DNA of 64,000 nucleotides from an uncultured Methylomonas sp. (GCA_936941155.1 CAKZJE010000031.1:225129-289128), one strand, 5' to 3'; numbered from the stretch's first letter, positions 9,669 through 18,762 are shown. A program made the numbers and translations. The notes: generated from the sequence alone by a model not told the origin.

Positions 9669-11573
9669 GTGAAATTTATTTTTGTTATTGTTATTTTTAT
9701 CTCAAGTCTGAATTGTGCTTTTGCGCAAGAGCTGAAAACCTTGCGTTTTGGTATTATGTCATTTCGTCCAAAAGAAGTGACGCTTAAGCAGTGGCAACCT
9801 TTAGCGCGTGAGTTTGAACGTGTGTTGCCCGGCTATAGCGTTAAAATTCTTCCGATGCCAATGGCAGAGCTTGATAAAGCCGCAAAAAGTAAACAATTGG
9901 AGTTTGTACTCACCAATCCAGAGCATTACATTATTCTGAAAAACAACTTGCTGCTAAATGCGGTGGCAACTCTTGTGAATTTAGAAAGCGGGCATCCGAT
10001 TACACAATTTGCAGGCGTTATTTTTGTCCGTGCCGACCGAGATGATATTAAAACGCTGGCTGATTTAGAAGGAAAAAGCATCGCCTCGCCGGGCAAAGAC
10101 TCACTCGGTGGTTATTTAATGCAGCGTTGGGAATTGGAAAAAAATCAAATCCAAGCCGGACGTTATGATTTTTTAGGAATGCCGCATGATCGTGCTGTTA
10201 GTGCAGTTTTAACAGGAAAAGATGACGCAGGATTTGTACGCAGTGGCGTGTTAGAAAGCCTAGTGCGTGAAGGAAAAATGAAAATATCGCAAGTTCGCGT
10301 GTTAGATAAACATAGCATGTTTGGCGCAGATAATATCTCGCTGCTGCATTCAACCGAACATTATCCTGAATGGCCTTTTGGCGTTTCTCCCCAAGTGAAT
10401 CCTGATATTGTCCGCAAAGTTTCTTTGGTGTTACTCAATGTCAATTCAAATAGCATTATTGCGCAGACCGCAAAAATTGCCGGCTTTAATCCTCCCTCTG
10501 ATTACACTCCTGTTGAAGTTTTGATGCTGCGTTTACGCTCGCATCCTGAAGAATTGAAATATTTTAATTTTTCGGATGTTGTGTGGCGATACCGTGAAGT
10601 TTTTCTGATGGCAATCATTGCAGGAATATTAATTTTTACATTAGTGTTGTTTTTAATGATTACTAATCAACGCTTTAAGAAAGTCGCTAACGAAAATCAG
10701 AAGTTATTATTAGCAGTGGAACAAAGTCCAGTCTCGATTGTTATCACAGATTTAGATACAAAAATAGAATATGCAAACCATGCTTTTTTAGAAATAACCG
10801 GCTATCCCTTAGAAGAACTGATTGGGAAGACACCGCAAATTTTAAAATCAGGAAAAGTTGATAAAGAGATATATCAGCAAATGTGGGCAGCCTTAAATGA
10901 TGGCAAACAATGGCAGGGCGAGCTGACGAATCGTCGCAAAGATGGCAGTGAATATATTGAAATGACGCAAATAACCCCTGTTAAACAACGTAATGGGCGC
11001 ATCACGCATTATTTAGGCATTAAACAAGATATTACGGAACGCAAAAAAATTGAAGAGCAAACGAAACAGCTGGCTTTTTTTGATCCCTTAACTGATTTAC
11101 CGAATCGGCGAAAATTATTAGATCGTTTAAATTATGCAATTGCGATAAGTTATCGCGAAAATAGATTATTTGCCGTGCTTATGATGGATTTGGATAAATT
11201 TAAAGCCGTAAATGATTCGCTAGGACATGCGGCAGGTGATGAATTGCTCAAGCAAGTCGCGGCACGAATTGTGCAAATTTTGCGCGAAAGCGATATGGTG
11301 GCGCGTTTAGGTGGTGATGAATTTGTGATTATCTTAGATCATTTATTGAAACTGGAAAGTGCAGGGCAGGTTGCGGCGAAAATTATTGAAAGCTTAACCA
11401 TGCCATTTACCTTGCCGAAAGGTGATGTTGTAGAAATTGGCGCAAGCATTGGGATTAGCTTTTATCCGCAACATGGAAATACGCCCGAAAAGTTAATGGG
11501 ACATGCCGATATTGCGCTGTATCAAGCCAAAGATAGCGGTCGCGGTCGTTATTCGTACTATAAAGTAATTTAA
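9669..11573 (+). CDS. PhnD-type substrate-binding / PAS / GGDEF diguanylate cyclase
   Basis: A 634-residue membrane signalling protein starting at GTG. Residues 1-19 are a signal peptide. About 24-300 form a PhnD-like periplasmic binding domain (LRFGIMSFRPKEVTLKQW, VLTNPEHY). One membrane helix lies near 313-335. A PAS domain with PAC follows (about 346-460), then a GGDEF domain with intact GGDEF at 548-552 and an RxxD inhibitory site (RESD 539-542), five residues before the motif. It should make cyclic di-GMP, with product inhibition, in response to a periplasmic ligand; the phosphonate/phosphate-like ligand is a guess from the fold. It stands alone, without transporter genes. Confidence 0.9.
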   Translation: MKFIFVIVIFISSLNCAFAQELKTLRFGIMSFRPKEVTLKQWQPLAREFERVLPGYSVKILPMPMAELDKAAKSKQLEFVLTNPEHYIILKNNLLLNAVATLVNLESGHPITQFAGVIFVRADRDDIKTLADLEGKSIASPGKDSLGGYLMQRWELEKNQIQAGRYDFLGMPHDRAVSAVLTGKDDAGFVRSGVLESLVREGKMKISQVRVLDKHSMFGADNISLLHSTEHYPEWPFGVSPQVNPDIVRKVSLVLLNVNSNSIIAQTAKIAGFNPPSDYTPVEVLMLRLRSHPEELKYFNFSDVVWRYREVFLMAIIAGILIFTLVLFLMITNQRFKKVANENQKLLLAVEQSPVSIVITDLDTKIEYANHAFLEITGYPLEELIGKTPQILKSGKVDKEIYQQMWAALNDGKQWQGELTNRRKDGSEYIEMTQITPVKQRNGRITHYLGIKQDITERKKIEEQTKQLAFFDPLTDLPNRRKLLDRLNYAIAISYRENRLFAVLMMDLDKFKAVNDSLGHAAGDELLKQVAARIVQILRESDMVARLGGDEFVIILDHLLKLESAGQVAAKIIESLTMPFTLPKGDVVEIGASIGISFYPQHGNTPEKLMGHADIALYQAKDSGRGRYSYYKVI

Positions 11574-11613
11574 TTGCCGGTAAATTTTTTAGAGAAAATT
11601 GCCAAAAATTTCT

Positions 11614-11631
11614 AAGACGACTGGTCGTCTT
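11614..11631. repeat. AAGACGAC palindrome, copy 1
   Basis: AAGACGAC and GTCGTCTT surround TG; flanking A/T runs extend the pairing imperfectly. A longer and perfect copy with the same core lies at 25020-25053, on the far side of several genes, so this is a dispersed family. It could act as a terminator or be a mobile palindrome. Confidence 0.8.
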
Positions 11632-11734
11632 GAAAAATTTTTAGCATAGAAAAAGATGATTTTTATTCGGCAATAAATTTGTTTTCCCAAAATAAATCTC
11701 ATCTAATTTGAGAAACGTAGTTTTTTGTTGAACC

Positions 11735-11762
11735 GTAGAGACGCAATATTTTGCGTCTCTAC
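11735..11762. repeat. GTAGAGACGCAA palindrome
   Basis: Perfect 12-base arms GTAGAGACGCAA (11735-11746) and TTGCGTCTCTAC (11751-11762) around TATT. A decayed copy (AGACGCAAAATTGTGACTCTAC, given as its two halves AGACGCAA and GACTCTAC) lies at about 22641-22662. Similar GTAGAGACGC palindromes are known as dispersed repeats in various bacteria. Confidence 0.8.
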
Positions 11763-11835
11763 ACGTTTACATAGCATCTAACCATTTTAAAAAACTATGT
11801 GTTTCTGAAATGGATGCGGTTTAACTTCTGTTGGT

Positions 11836-11880
11836 GTAGAGGCGAATTCATTCGCCCTGGGCGATTAAAATCGCCCCTAC
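11836..11880. repeat. GTAGAGGCG / CGCCCCTAC composite palindrome
   Basis: The outer ends GTAGAGGCGA and TCGCCCCTAC are complementary with one mismatch, and two smaller hairpins lie inside: GGCGAATTCATTCGCC and GGCGATTAAAATCGCC. A partial copy with the same GGCGAATTCATTCGCCC core lies at 24909-24944. It looks like a two-hairpin dispersed element. Confidence 0.8.
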
Positions 11881-12062
11881 AGGATTAATTTAAAAAATTC
11901 AGTGAAGTCATTATTGACCAAATCCTAACAGCAATAATTCAATCCTGAAAAGAATACACAAAAAGAGTACAGAACTTTTTCATTAACTCAGGTCGGGGTA
12001 ACTCACAAAAAAGGTGATAAAATTTCCCCACCTAGTTATTTCAAACACATTTCTGAGGCATT

Positions 12063-12953
12063 ATGAACGTTCCGCAAGCTCTTTACGAATCATCCCTTTC
12101 CAGTTTAAAACTGCTGGCGCGTGGCAAAGTACGCGATATTTATGAAGTTGATGCAGAGCATCTTCTGATTGTGAGTTCTGATAGATTGTCTGCTTTCGAT
12201 GTGATTTTGCCTGAGCCGATTCCCGGAAAAGGGCGCGTTTTAACGCAAATTTCTAACTTTTGGTTTGAAAAACTCAAAGACGTGATGCCGAATCATTTAG
12301 CGGATATTTCGTTGGCAGAAATTATTCCAGACGAACAAGAACGCGCTCAGGTTGAAGGACGCGCGATTGTGGTGAAGAAATTGCAGCCTTTGCCAGTGGA
12401 AGCGATTGTGCGCGGTTATTTGATTGGTTCGGGTTGGAAAGATTATCAAAAAACGGGCGCAGTGTGCGGTATCGAGTTGCCAAAAGGATTGCAACAAGCG
12501 CAGCAATTGCCTGAGGCGATTTTTACTCCTTCAACTAAAGCGGGTGTGGCAGAGCATGATGAAAATATTTCCTTTGCGCAAACCGTTGAATTATTAGGGC
12601 AAGAACTGGCAGAAAAAGTGCGTGATGCCAGCATTCTGTTGTACACAAAAGCGGCGGAGTACGCAAAACAACGCGGGATTATTATCGCGGATACGAAATT
12701 TGAATTTGGTTTAGATGCGGCAGGAACGTTATATTTGATTGATGAAGCGTTGACACCGGATTCGTCGCGTTTTTGGCCAGCCGAATATTACAGAACAGGC
12801 ATGAGTCCACCGAGTTTTGATAAGCAATATATTCGCGATTATTTGGAAACCTTGGATTGGGATAAAACCGCGCCGGGGCCGATGTTGCCAGAAGAGGTGA
12901 GATTGTACTGTGCGGAAAAATATCGTGAAGCAGAAGTGAAATTAACGCAATAA
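12063..12953 (+). CDS. purC: Phosphoribosylaminoimidazole-succinocarboxamide synthase (SAICAR synthetase)
   Basis: This 296-residue enzyme joins aspartate to carboxyaminoimidazole ribotide with ATP in purine biosynthesis. It is the longer yeast/alphaproteobacterial-like form and not the ~237-residue E. coli type. Visible motifs are [13 protein letters not shown] near the N-terminus, [41 protein letters not shown], and DTKFEFGLD and [15 protein letters not shown] near the C-terminus. TGAGG precedes the ATG. It stands alone and is followed by a strong terminator. Confidence 0.96.
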   Translation: MNVPQALYESSLSSLKLLARGKVRDIYEVDAEHLLIVSSDRLSAFDVILPEPIPGKGRVLTQISNFWFEKLKDVMPNHLADISLAEIIPDEQERAQVEGRAIVVKKLQPLPVEAIVRGYLIGSGWKDYQKTGAVCGIELPKGLQQAQQLPEAIFTPSTKAGVAEHDENISFAQTVELLGQELAEKVRDASILLYTKAAEYAKQRGIIIADTKFEFGLDAAGTLYLIDEALTPDSSRFWPAEYYRTGMSPPSFDKQYIRDYLETLDWDKTAPGPMLPEEVRLYCAEKYREAEVKLTQ

Positions 12954-12960
12954 ACTTAAA

Positions 12961-12994
12961 CCTGACAGGTTTTTAAAACCTGTCAGGTGTTTTT
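12961..12994 (+). terminator. Terminator after purC, built from the CCTGACAG palindrome
   Basis: CCTGACAGGTTTT (12961-12973) and AAAACCTGTCAGG (12975-12987) are perfect 13-base arms with a one-base centre, followed by TGTTTTTA. It shares its core with 2719-2745. Convergent genes purC and DUF934 meet here, and because the arms carry T and A runs it could stop transcription from both sides. Confidence 0.8.
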
Positions 12995-12996
12995 AT

Positions 12997-13437
12997 TTAT
13001 TGATAACTAATTGAAAAATCATCCAATGTTGCTAAAGCAACGGGTAATTGTTCTTCATTATTCAAGTGGAACGCATTTACACCGATTTTGGATAAATAGA
13101 AAACTTGATCCAGCATAAAATTCCCTACCGCTCTAATTTCACCTTGATAACCAAAGCGAATTCGCAATAATTTTGCCCGCGAAAATAAGCGTCCATCGGT
13201 AAACGCTGGAAAATTTAATTCAAGCAAGGCAATTTTGTTCAAATCATCCGCAATCAAAGTCACATCATCTTCAATCGTCAAACGCAAACCAACTTGCCCA
13301 TTGTGACTGAGTAATTGCGCTTTTTCTTGCAGCCAACGCGCTAACGACACCGTAATATTTCCGTTAGATAAACTTTCATCATCCGCAAGATAGCGATAAG
13401 TATTTTCTACAATCTGTTTGTCTTTAATGATTTGCAT
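12997..13437 (-). CDS. DUF934 protein, putative sulfite reductase accessory
   Basis: A 146-residue protein of the DUF934 family (often annotated as an oxidoreductase probably involved in sulfite reduction). Core segments are IALLELNFPAFTDGRLFSRAKLLRIRFGYQGEIRAVGNFMLDQVFYLSKIGVNAF (read as GRLFSRAKLLR, GEIRAVG, DQVFYL). It overlaps the end of the cysI-type gene by 14 bases and is surely co-translated. Homologues almost always follow a one-polypeptide nitrite/sulfite reductase; its exact role is not known. Confidence 0.9.
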   Translation of the reverse strand: MQIIKDKQIVENTYRYLADDESLSNGNITVSLARWLQEKAQLLSHNGQVGLRLTIEDDVTLIADDLNKIALLELNFPAFTDGRLFSRAKLLRIRFGYQGEIRAVGNFMLDQVFYLSKIGVNAFHLNNEEQLPVALATLDDFSISYQ

Positions 13438-15076
13438 AAACTTTTTCCTTAAACGGGGTCATACCTACGCGCTTCACGGTGGTTAAAAAGGACTCTTCTT
13501 CCTGCCGCTGTTCCGTATACACTTCTAAAATGGTGGTGATGGCTGGGACAATTTCATCGCGTGCCACAGAAGGCCCTAAGCGATCGCCAATGGCCGCTTC
13601 ATTTTCAGACGAGCCGCCGAGCGTGATTTGATACCATTCCACGCCTTTTTTATCCACGCCTAAGATGCCGATATGTCCAACGCTTTGGTGAGCACAGCCA
13701 TTCATGCAGCCAGAAATATTAATTTTGATGTCACCTAAATCGTGAATGTAATCAATATCATCCAAGGCTTGATTGATTTCTTTCACCACATCAATTGAAC
13801 CGGCGTTTGCAAGTGCGCAAAAATCCAGACCCGGACAGCAAATAATATCGGTTGCTGTGCCGATATTAGCCGTTGCTAATTTCAACGCAGAAAGTTTTTG
13901 CCACAACGCATATAAATCCGCTTGTTTTACATCCGCTAATACCAAATTTTGCCGATGTGTGCTGCGCACTTCACCAAAACTGTATTCATCCGCTAAATCT
14001 GCTACGGCATATAAACAGGCATCAGTAATATCGCCAGGTGGTGAATCAGGTGCTTTTAAAGACACAAACACGGCGCGATAGCCGTCCATTTTGTGTTCTT
14101 TGGTGTTGAACTTTATCCAAGTTGCAAACGCTGAATTTTGTTCCAAATGCGCTGCAAAACTTGTATCGGCAGCTGCATTTTTATCGTAAGCAGGATCAGT
14201 AAAGTGCGCTTTTATTTCTGCAAAACGCGCATCGCTGAGTTCCATGCCGTCTTTTATCGCATTCCATTCGGCTTCAACTTGTTGACGGAAAGTCTCCATT
14301 CCCGTTTCTTTTACCAAAATTTTAATACGCGCTTTGTATTTATTATCACGGCGACCATAGAGATTATAAATTCGCAAAATCGCTTCTAAATAAGAGAGTA
14401 AATGTTTCTTTTCTAAAAATGGACGAATTTCTTCGCCAATAATTGGGGTGCGACCTAAACCGCCGCCCACTAAAATTCTGTAACCGATTTCGCCTGCGGC
14501 ATTTTTAACAATATGTACGCCGATGTCGTGAAATTGTGTGGCGGCACGGTCTTGCGCTGAAGCACTTACCGCAATTTTAAATTTACGCGGCAGATAGGCA
14601 AATTCAGGATGAAACGTTGTCCATTGGCGAATAATCTCGCACGTTGGACGTGGATCTTCTATTTCATCTTTGCAAACGCCGGCTAAATGGTCAGTGGTGG
14701 TGTTACGCAAACAGTTGCCACTGGTTTGCACTGCGTGCATTTGTACCGTAGCGAGTTCTGCCAAAATATCAGGCACTTTTGCAAGTTCTGGCCAGTTAAA
14801 CTGAATATTTTGCCGCGTCGTAAAATGTGCGTAGCCTTTGTCGTAATTTTTAGCAATGTCGCCCAGCTTGCGTAATTGTTTGGCAGAAATCAAACCATAA
14901 GGCCCTGCCACCCGCAACATCGGCGCATGTGTTTGAATGTACAAGCCATTCATTAAACGCAAAGCACGAAATTGGTCTTCGTTCAGTTCGCCTTTTAAAA
15001 AGCGTTCAGTTTGACCGCGAAACTGAACTACCCGTTCTTCAATAATTGTTTGGTCGTTGTCGTTATATTGATACAT
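13424..15076 (-). CDS. cysI: Nitrite/sulfite reductase, haemoprotein beta-type
   Basis: Reduces sulfite to sulfide for assimilation (ferredoxin-like or NADPH-linked, partner not in window). The ATG at 15076 (MYQYNDNDQTIIEERV) was chosen over one 66 bases upstream because homologues start there; neither has a clear Shine-Dalgarno. The [4Fe-4S]/siroheme cysteines are visible as CCPGLDFC and CMNGC, and the substrate arginines lie in FTTRQNIQFNW and NTTTDHLAG. The length of about 550 residues is normal. DUF934 overlaps it downstream, which supports sulfite over nitrite as substrate. Confidence 0.93.
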   Translation of the reverse strand: MYQYNDNDQTIIEERVVQFRGQTERFLKGELNEDQFRALRLMNGLYIQTHAPMLRVAGPYGLISAKQLRKLGDIAKNYDKGYAHFTTRQNIQFNWPELAKVPDILAELATVQMHAVQTSGNCLRNTTTDHLAGVCKDEIEDPRPTCEIIRQWTTFHPEFAYLPRKFKIAVSASAQDRAATQFHDIGVHIVKNAAGEIGYRILVGGGLGRTPIIGEEIRPFLEKKHLLSYLEAILRIYNLYGRRDNKYKARIKILVKETGMETFRQQVEAEWNAIKDGMELSDARFAEIKAHFTDPAYDKNAAADTSFAAHLEQNSAFATWIKFNTKEHKMDGYRAVFVSLKAPDSPPGDITDACLYAVADLADEYSFGEVRSTHRQNLVLADVKQADLYALWQKLSALKLATANIGTATDIICCPGLDFCALANAGSIDVVKEINQALDDIDYIHDLGDIKINISGCMNGCAHQSVGHIGILGVDKKGVEWYQITLGGSSENEAAIGDRLGPSVARDEIVPAITTILEVYTEQRQEEESFLTTVKRVGMTPFKEKVYANH

Positions 15077-15236
15077 ACATAGAGTTGGAATGCGCGTATA
15101 AACGCGATAAGACAAAATGAACAATAATATACTGCAAGCCATTAAATGACAAAGCTTATTGTATGGTGATAGTATTGACGGTTGAAATTTTTATTATTTA
15201 CTTTTTAACTACTTTTATTGGGGTAGGGAGGTTGTT

Positions 15237-16610
15237 TTGTTACGCTTATTGATGATATTTGCTCCGTTATTGCTGATGTTTATGCCAGAGTTGGCAATCG
15301 CAGGCGAAGATAAATTTGGAAATTTAGGATTGACCGGAACTGAACGCGGAATTTACTGCGTGTTGATTTTCTTGGTGGCCTACGGTTTTGTGATGACTGA
15401 AGAGTTCACTCACATGCGCAAATCTAAACCAGTGATTTTAGCGGCTGGGATTATTTGGGCACACGTTGCAGTATTAGCAGGTTCTGCTGGCATTTCTACC
15501 GAAGATTTGCACGAGGCTTTTGAATACAACTTAAAAGAATATGGCGCGTTAATGTTGTTTTTATTGGTCGCAATGACTTATATCAATAGCATGTCCACGC
15601 TGAATGTATTTGAAGCTTTACGTTCTTGGTTGGTGAGAAAACAATTCGGTTACAGACAATTGTTTGTGATTACTGGCGTTATCACATTCTTCTTATCGGC
15701 TGTTGCTGATAACTTAACTGCGGCTTTATTAGTGGGCGCGGTGGTATTAGCAGTTGGTAAAGATAACGAAAAATTCGTAGCGATTGGTTTCGTAAACTTG
15801 GTTATTGCTGCAAATGCTGGCGGCGCGTTTTGTCCATTCGGCGACATCACCACGTTGATGGTATGGCAAGCAGGTTATGCTGAATTTTTCGATTTCTTCA
15901 AATTATTCGTTCCTTCAATGGTGAACTACGCAGTGCCAGCGGCTTTTATGTATTTTGCTGTGCCTGATGTGCATCCTGAAGCAACAAATGAAGAAGCTGT
16001 GCAATTGAAAAAAGGTGCTTGGGAAGTTTGTGCCTTATTTTTTGTGACTATTTGTTTAGCTGTTAGCTTTAAACAATTCCTGCATTTGCCTCCTTTCATG
16101 GGCATGATGACTGGCTTGGGTATTTTAATGGCGTATTCTTATGCGTTGAAAACCATTTATCATGTTGAAGGCGAAAAACCATTTGATATTTTTGAGCAAG
16201 TTCATAATGCAGAATGGGATACTTTGTTGTTCTTCTTCGGTGTAGTTTTTGCGGTAGGTGGTTTAGGCTATATCGGTTATTTGGAATTGTTGTCTGGCAC
16301 AATGTACGCAGGCTTAGGACACACAACTGCTAACATTTTGGTCGGTTTGTTATCAGCTGTAGTTGATAATATTCCTGTGATGTTTGCGGTATTAAACATG
16401 AAGCTAAACATGGACTTATATCAATGGTTGTTGGTCACATTGACAGCTGGCGTGGGCGGTTCATTGTTGGCAGTGGGTTCTGCGGCGGGCGTTGCGTTAA
16501 TGGGACGTTCTAACCACAAATACACTTTCTTTAGTCATTTAAAATGGACTCCAGCGATTGCAGCAGGTTATGCAGCAAGTATTTTTGTGCATTATTTGAT
16601 TAATGGTTAA
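15237..16610 (+). CDS. nhaD: Na+/H+ antiporter NhaD
   Basis: A 457-residue inner-membrane antiporter with about twelve hydrophobic segments. The N-terminus has a hydrophobic leader (LLMIFAPLLLMFMPELAIAG). Conserved stretches are TYINSMSTLNVFEALRSWL, FFLSAVADNLTAALLVGA, AANAGGAFCPFGDITTLMVW and SAVVDNIPVMFAVL, typical of NhaD. The start is TTG: AGGGAGG at 15225-15231 lies five bases before it, while the first ATG is 15 bases further in. It is divergent from cysI, with a TTGACG 60 bases upstream as a possible -35 element. It probably keeps sodium and pH balance. Confidence 0.95.
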   Translation: MLRLLMIFAPLLLMFMPELAIAGEDKFGNLGLTGTERGIYCVLIFLVAYGFVMTEEFTHMRKSKPVILAAGIIWAHVAVLAGSAGISTEDLHEAFEYNLKEYGALMLFLLVAMTYINSMSTLNVFEALRSWLVRKQFGYRQLFVITGVITFFLSAVADNLTAALLVGAVVLAVGKDNEKFVAIGFVNLVIAANAGGAFCPFGDITTLMVWQAGYAEFFDFFKLFVPSMVNYAVPAAFMYFAVPDVHPEATNEEAVQLKKGAWEVCALFFVTICLAVSFKQFLHLPPFMGMMTGLGILMAYSYALKTIYHVEGEKPFDIFEQVHNAEWDTLLFFFGVVFAVGGLGYIGYLELLSGTMYAGLGHTTANILVGLLSAVVDNIPVMFAVLNMKLNMDLYQWLLVTLTAGVGGSLLAVGSAAGVALMGRSNHKYTFFSHLKWTPAIAAGYAASIFVHYLING

Positions 16611-16624
16611 GCCATAACTTGTAG

Positions 16625-16648
16625 GGTGGGCACGCTGTTTTGCCCACC
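16625..16648. repeat. GGTGGGCA palindrome after nhaD
   Basis: GGTGGGCA (16625-16632) and TGCCCACC (16641-16648) with an 8-base loop. The element GTAGGGTGGGCA...TGCCCACC is of a widespread dispersed type. It lies 15 bases after the nhaD stop; a weak T/A run follows. The next 125 bases up to 16775 show nothing else. Confidence 0.75.
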
Positions 16649-16775
16649 TTATCTCCAACTTCAAAAAAACACTTGAGCTGTATTGTTAGTGGTTCTCGCA
16701 GGGCGCAAAGCCCAACTCTTCTTGGCTCACGCAGTCACACTCCGCATAAAATCTAATCCATACTGAGATTCCATC

Positions 16776-17384
16776 ATGTCTTATAGTGATTTTACGATTA
16801 AACAAATTCAACAAAATTTCGGTTTAGACATTATTGAAAAAATGGGTATTTTTTCAAACATTGAACCTATAAAAATCAGTGATTATTTCATTATGACGCT
16901 AGAGGAAAATATTCCGCTGGCTGTTGCCATGAATACAGAAAAAGCCAAATCCGAGCTAATTATTTCTAATGTGCTGTTGGAAGTGCGCAAACTGTTTGAT
17001 CGAAAAATCAGTTTTTTTTCAGGTGTTGAGTTTAATATCGACAAAGAAAAAGGCTTGAATGGTTATTGCGATTTTCTTATCAGCTTGTCGGCGGAACAAT
17101 TGTTTGTAAAATCGCCTGTTATTGCATTGGTAGAAGCTAAAAATGAAAATATTATGGCAGGACTGGGGCAATGTATTGCGGAGATGATTGCCGCTAGAAT
17201 GTTTAATGAAGCCGAAGGTAATAATATTCCGATAACCTATGGCGCGGTGACAACAGGGATTTTTTGGAAATTTATTAAGCTGATAGAGAACAAAGTTTAT
17301 ATTGATTTGAAAGATTATAGCCTTGAAGAAAATCCAGAGCGTGTGATTGGGATTTTGTCGGCTATGATGGAGCAAAAGGCTTAA
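16776..17384 (+). CDS. PD-(D/E)XK nuclease-like hypothetical protein
   Basis: A 202-residue soluble protein. The core has GYCDFLISLS, then VIALVEAKNENI and GLGQCIAEMIAARMFN, which reads as the D...ExK...Q pattern of PD-(D/E)XK nucleases. It aligns by eye with the 61676 protein over GxxD, ExK, QxxAxMxxAR, and GxxxxGxxWxF, so they are distant paralogues. The DNA substrate, if any, is unknown. It lies between nhaD and the SEC-C gene, without an obvious operon partner; A/T content is higher than that of the housekeeping neighbours. Confidence 0.7.
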   Translation: MSYSDFTIKQIQQNFGLDIIEKMGIFSNIEPIKISDYFIMTLEENIPLAVAMNTEKAKSELIISNVLLEVRKLFDRKISFFSGVEFNIDKEKGLNGYCDFLISLSAEQLFVKSPVIALVEAKNENIMAGLGQCIAEMIAARMFNEAEGNNIPITYGAVTTGIFWKFIKLIENKVYIDLKDYSLEENPERVIGILSAMMEQKA

Positions 17385-17466
17385 TTGATTTTAACCTCTG
17401 TAATAGTTTTACTCTGTTCCGTCTATCTTGTTTTTAATGTCTCTTTGTTGATTAAGGAGTTAAATT

Positions 17467-18762
17467 TTGAGGAAAGTCTTAGCAACTGATTTAGGCATTT
17501 GGCCAGTATTTCAAGATTTGCATAAAGTTTCTGATGCTATGGTTGCATCAAGTGAAATTAAACGATCATTGGCTAACTATATTCTGCTTTATGACCAAAT
17601 ATTTATACCTACAGGAAATCTACAAATACTTCCAGTTCTTCGTATTTTATTGGGCGAAGATGTATTTGATGAGCTTGTAAAAAATAATGTTCTAGTCCTT
17701 GCCCGATATGATAAATGGTTTATGTATGGTGGAAATGGCTTAAGAAAAGAAGGTCAAGGGTTAACTTTTTTCCGTGCAAATGATGAAACTAGGAAAAAAG
17801 AGTTTAACCTTTTCTACTCTTATTTTACTCCCCTAGATGAATGTATTGATACTGCACTAAAAACAACTAATCCATTAGCCAACTTTGATAGAAAAAAGCT
17901 ACTTACAAACTTATTGCTCGACAAAGTAGTTTCGGTGACTTCAAATATTAAAGAGGATACATTTAAAAAGGAAACCTATAGAGATTTGAAAAGTCCTTAT
18001 CTTAGAAAATTTTTAAACTTTAGAAATCAAGGAAAATCACTCGATAAACTTAAAGGAATTGAACCTAACCAAATAAGAGTGTATTACCCCCATGATGTGA
18101 TAGATAATTCTGAAATAGGGGCTGTTCTTCATGCTGCATTTGAAAATTTTGTATTAGGAATAGGATCAGATTTAAAAGTTGACGAAATTACAGGTGATGA
18201 TTATTCGCTTTCTCTCCTAAGGGCTAAAGGACAGCGTGTAGGTATGCCAATTGAAGGGCAAAAAGCATTTGCCCAAATTCAAGAAATTTCAGGAGTCCCT
18301 GATGTAGGTTTAGCGTTTGCTAATAACCAAATTACAGCGGAACAGCTTCTTGACTTACGCGAATTAAAATCTGCCGAAAACTTTAGAAAGTGGCTAAATA
18401 CAACACATCAGCCGCAAAACTCACACGAAGATATTGTTAATGCGTTTGTAGAATCGTTAAATCAAACTAACTTTGTGGATTCTTATCTAATGAAAACCTT
18501 TCGCTTTGCTGTTACAAATACTCTTGGGGTAATATCTACTCCTCTTGGCATTGCAGCATCAGGAGCAGATTACTTTTTATTGGATAAATGGTTTCCAGAT
18601 AGATCTCCACGTCTTTTTCTTAAACAAATTAAATCGGTTGTAGTTAAAAGTGCAGAAAAAGAAAAAGTTGTTGTAGCACCACCTAAACAAAGTGGAAGAG
18701 ATAGAAACAGACCTTGTTCTTGTGGAAGTGGTAAAAAATATAAGAACTGTTGTGGCTCATAA
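17467..18762 (+). CDS. Unknown protein with C-terminal SEC-C zinc motif
   Basis: A 431-residue protein starting at TTG (AGGAG at 17455-17459, seven bases before). No family is recognised in the first 400 residues, which are soluble, alpha-rich and without signal peptide. The last 22 residues hold a SEC-C motif, [13 protein letters not shown], which binds zinc and usually contacts partner proteins or ribosomes. Codon use and A/T content are unlike the neighbours, suggesting transfer. It is 82 bases after the PD-(D/E)XK-like gene on the same strand. No function is assigned. Confidence 0.75.
   Translation: MRKVLATDLGIWPVFQDLHKVSDAMVASSEIKRSLANYILLYDQIFIPTGNLQILPVLRILLGEDVFDELVKNNVLVLARYDKWFMYGGNGLRKEGQGLTFFRANDETRKKEFNLFYSYFTPLDECIDTALKTTNPLANFDRKKLLTNLLLDKVVSVTSNIKEDTFKKETYRDLKSPYLRKFLNFRNQGKSLDKLKGIEPNQIRVYYPHDVIDNSEIGAVLHAAFENFVLGIGSDLKVDEITGDDYSLSLLRAKGQRVGMPIEGQKAFAQIQEISGVPDVGLAFANNQITAEQLLDLRELKSAENFRKWLNTTHQPQNSHEDIVNAFVESLNQTNFVDSYLMKTFRFAVTNTLGVISTPLGIAASGADYFLLDKWFPDRSPRLFLKQIKSVVVKSAEKEKVVVAPPKQSGRDRNRPCSCGSGKKYKNCCGS

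Larger units (their letters stand above)
11574..12062. other. Gene-free stretch packed with three palindromic repeats
   Basis: No coding region is supported in these 489 bases between the GGDEF gene and purC. They hold three unrelated palindromes in a row (11614-11631, 11735-11762, 11836-11880), listed separately, in otherwise AT-rich DNA. The last 50 bases carry the purC leader, ending in TGAGG a few bases before its ATG. Confidence 0.8.
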
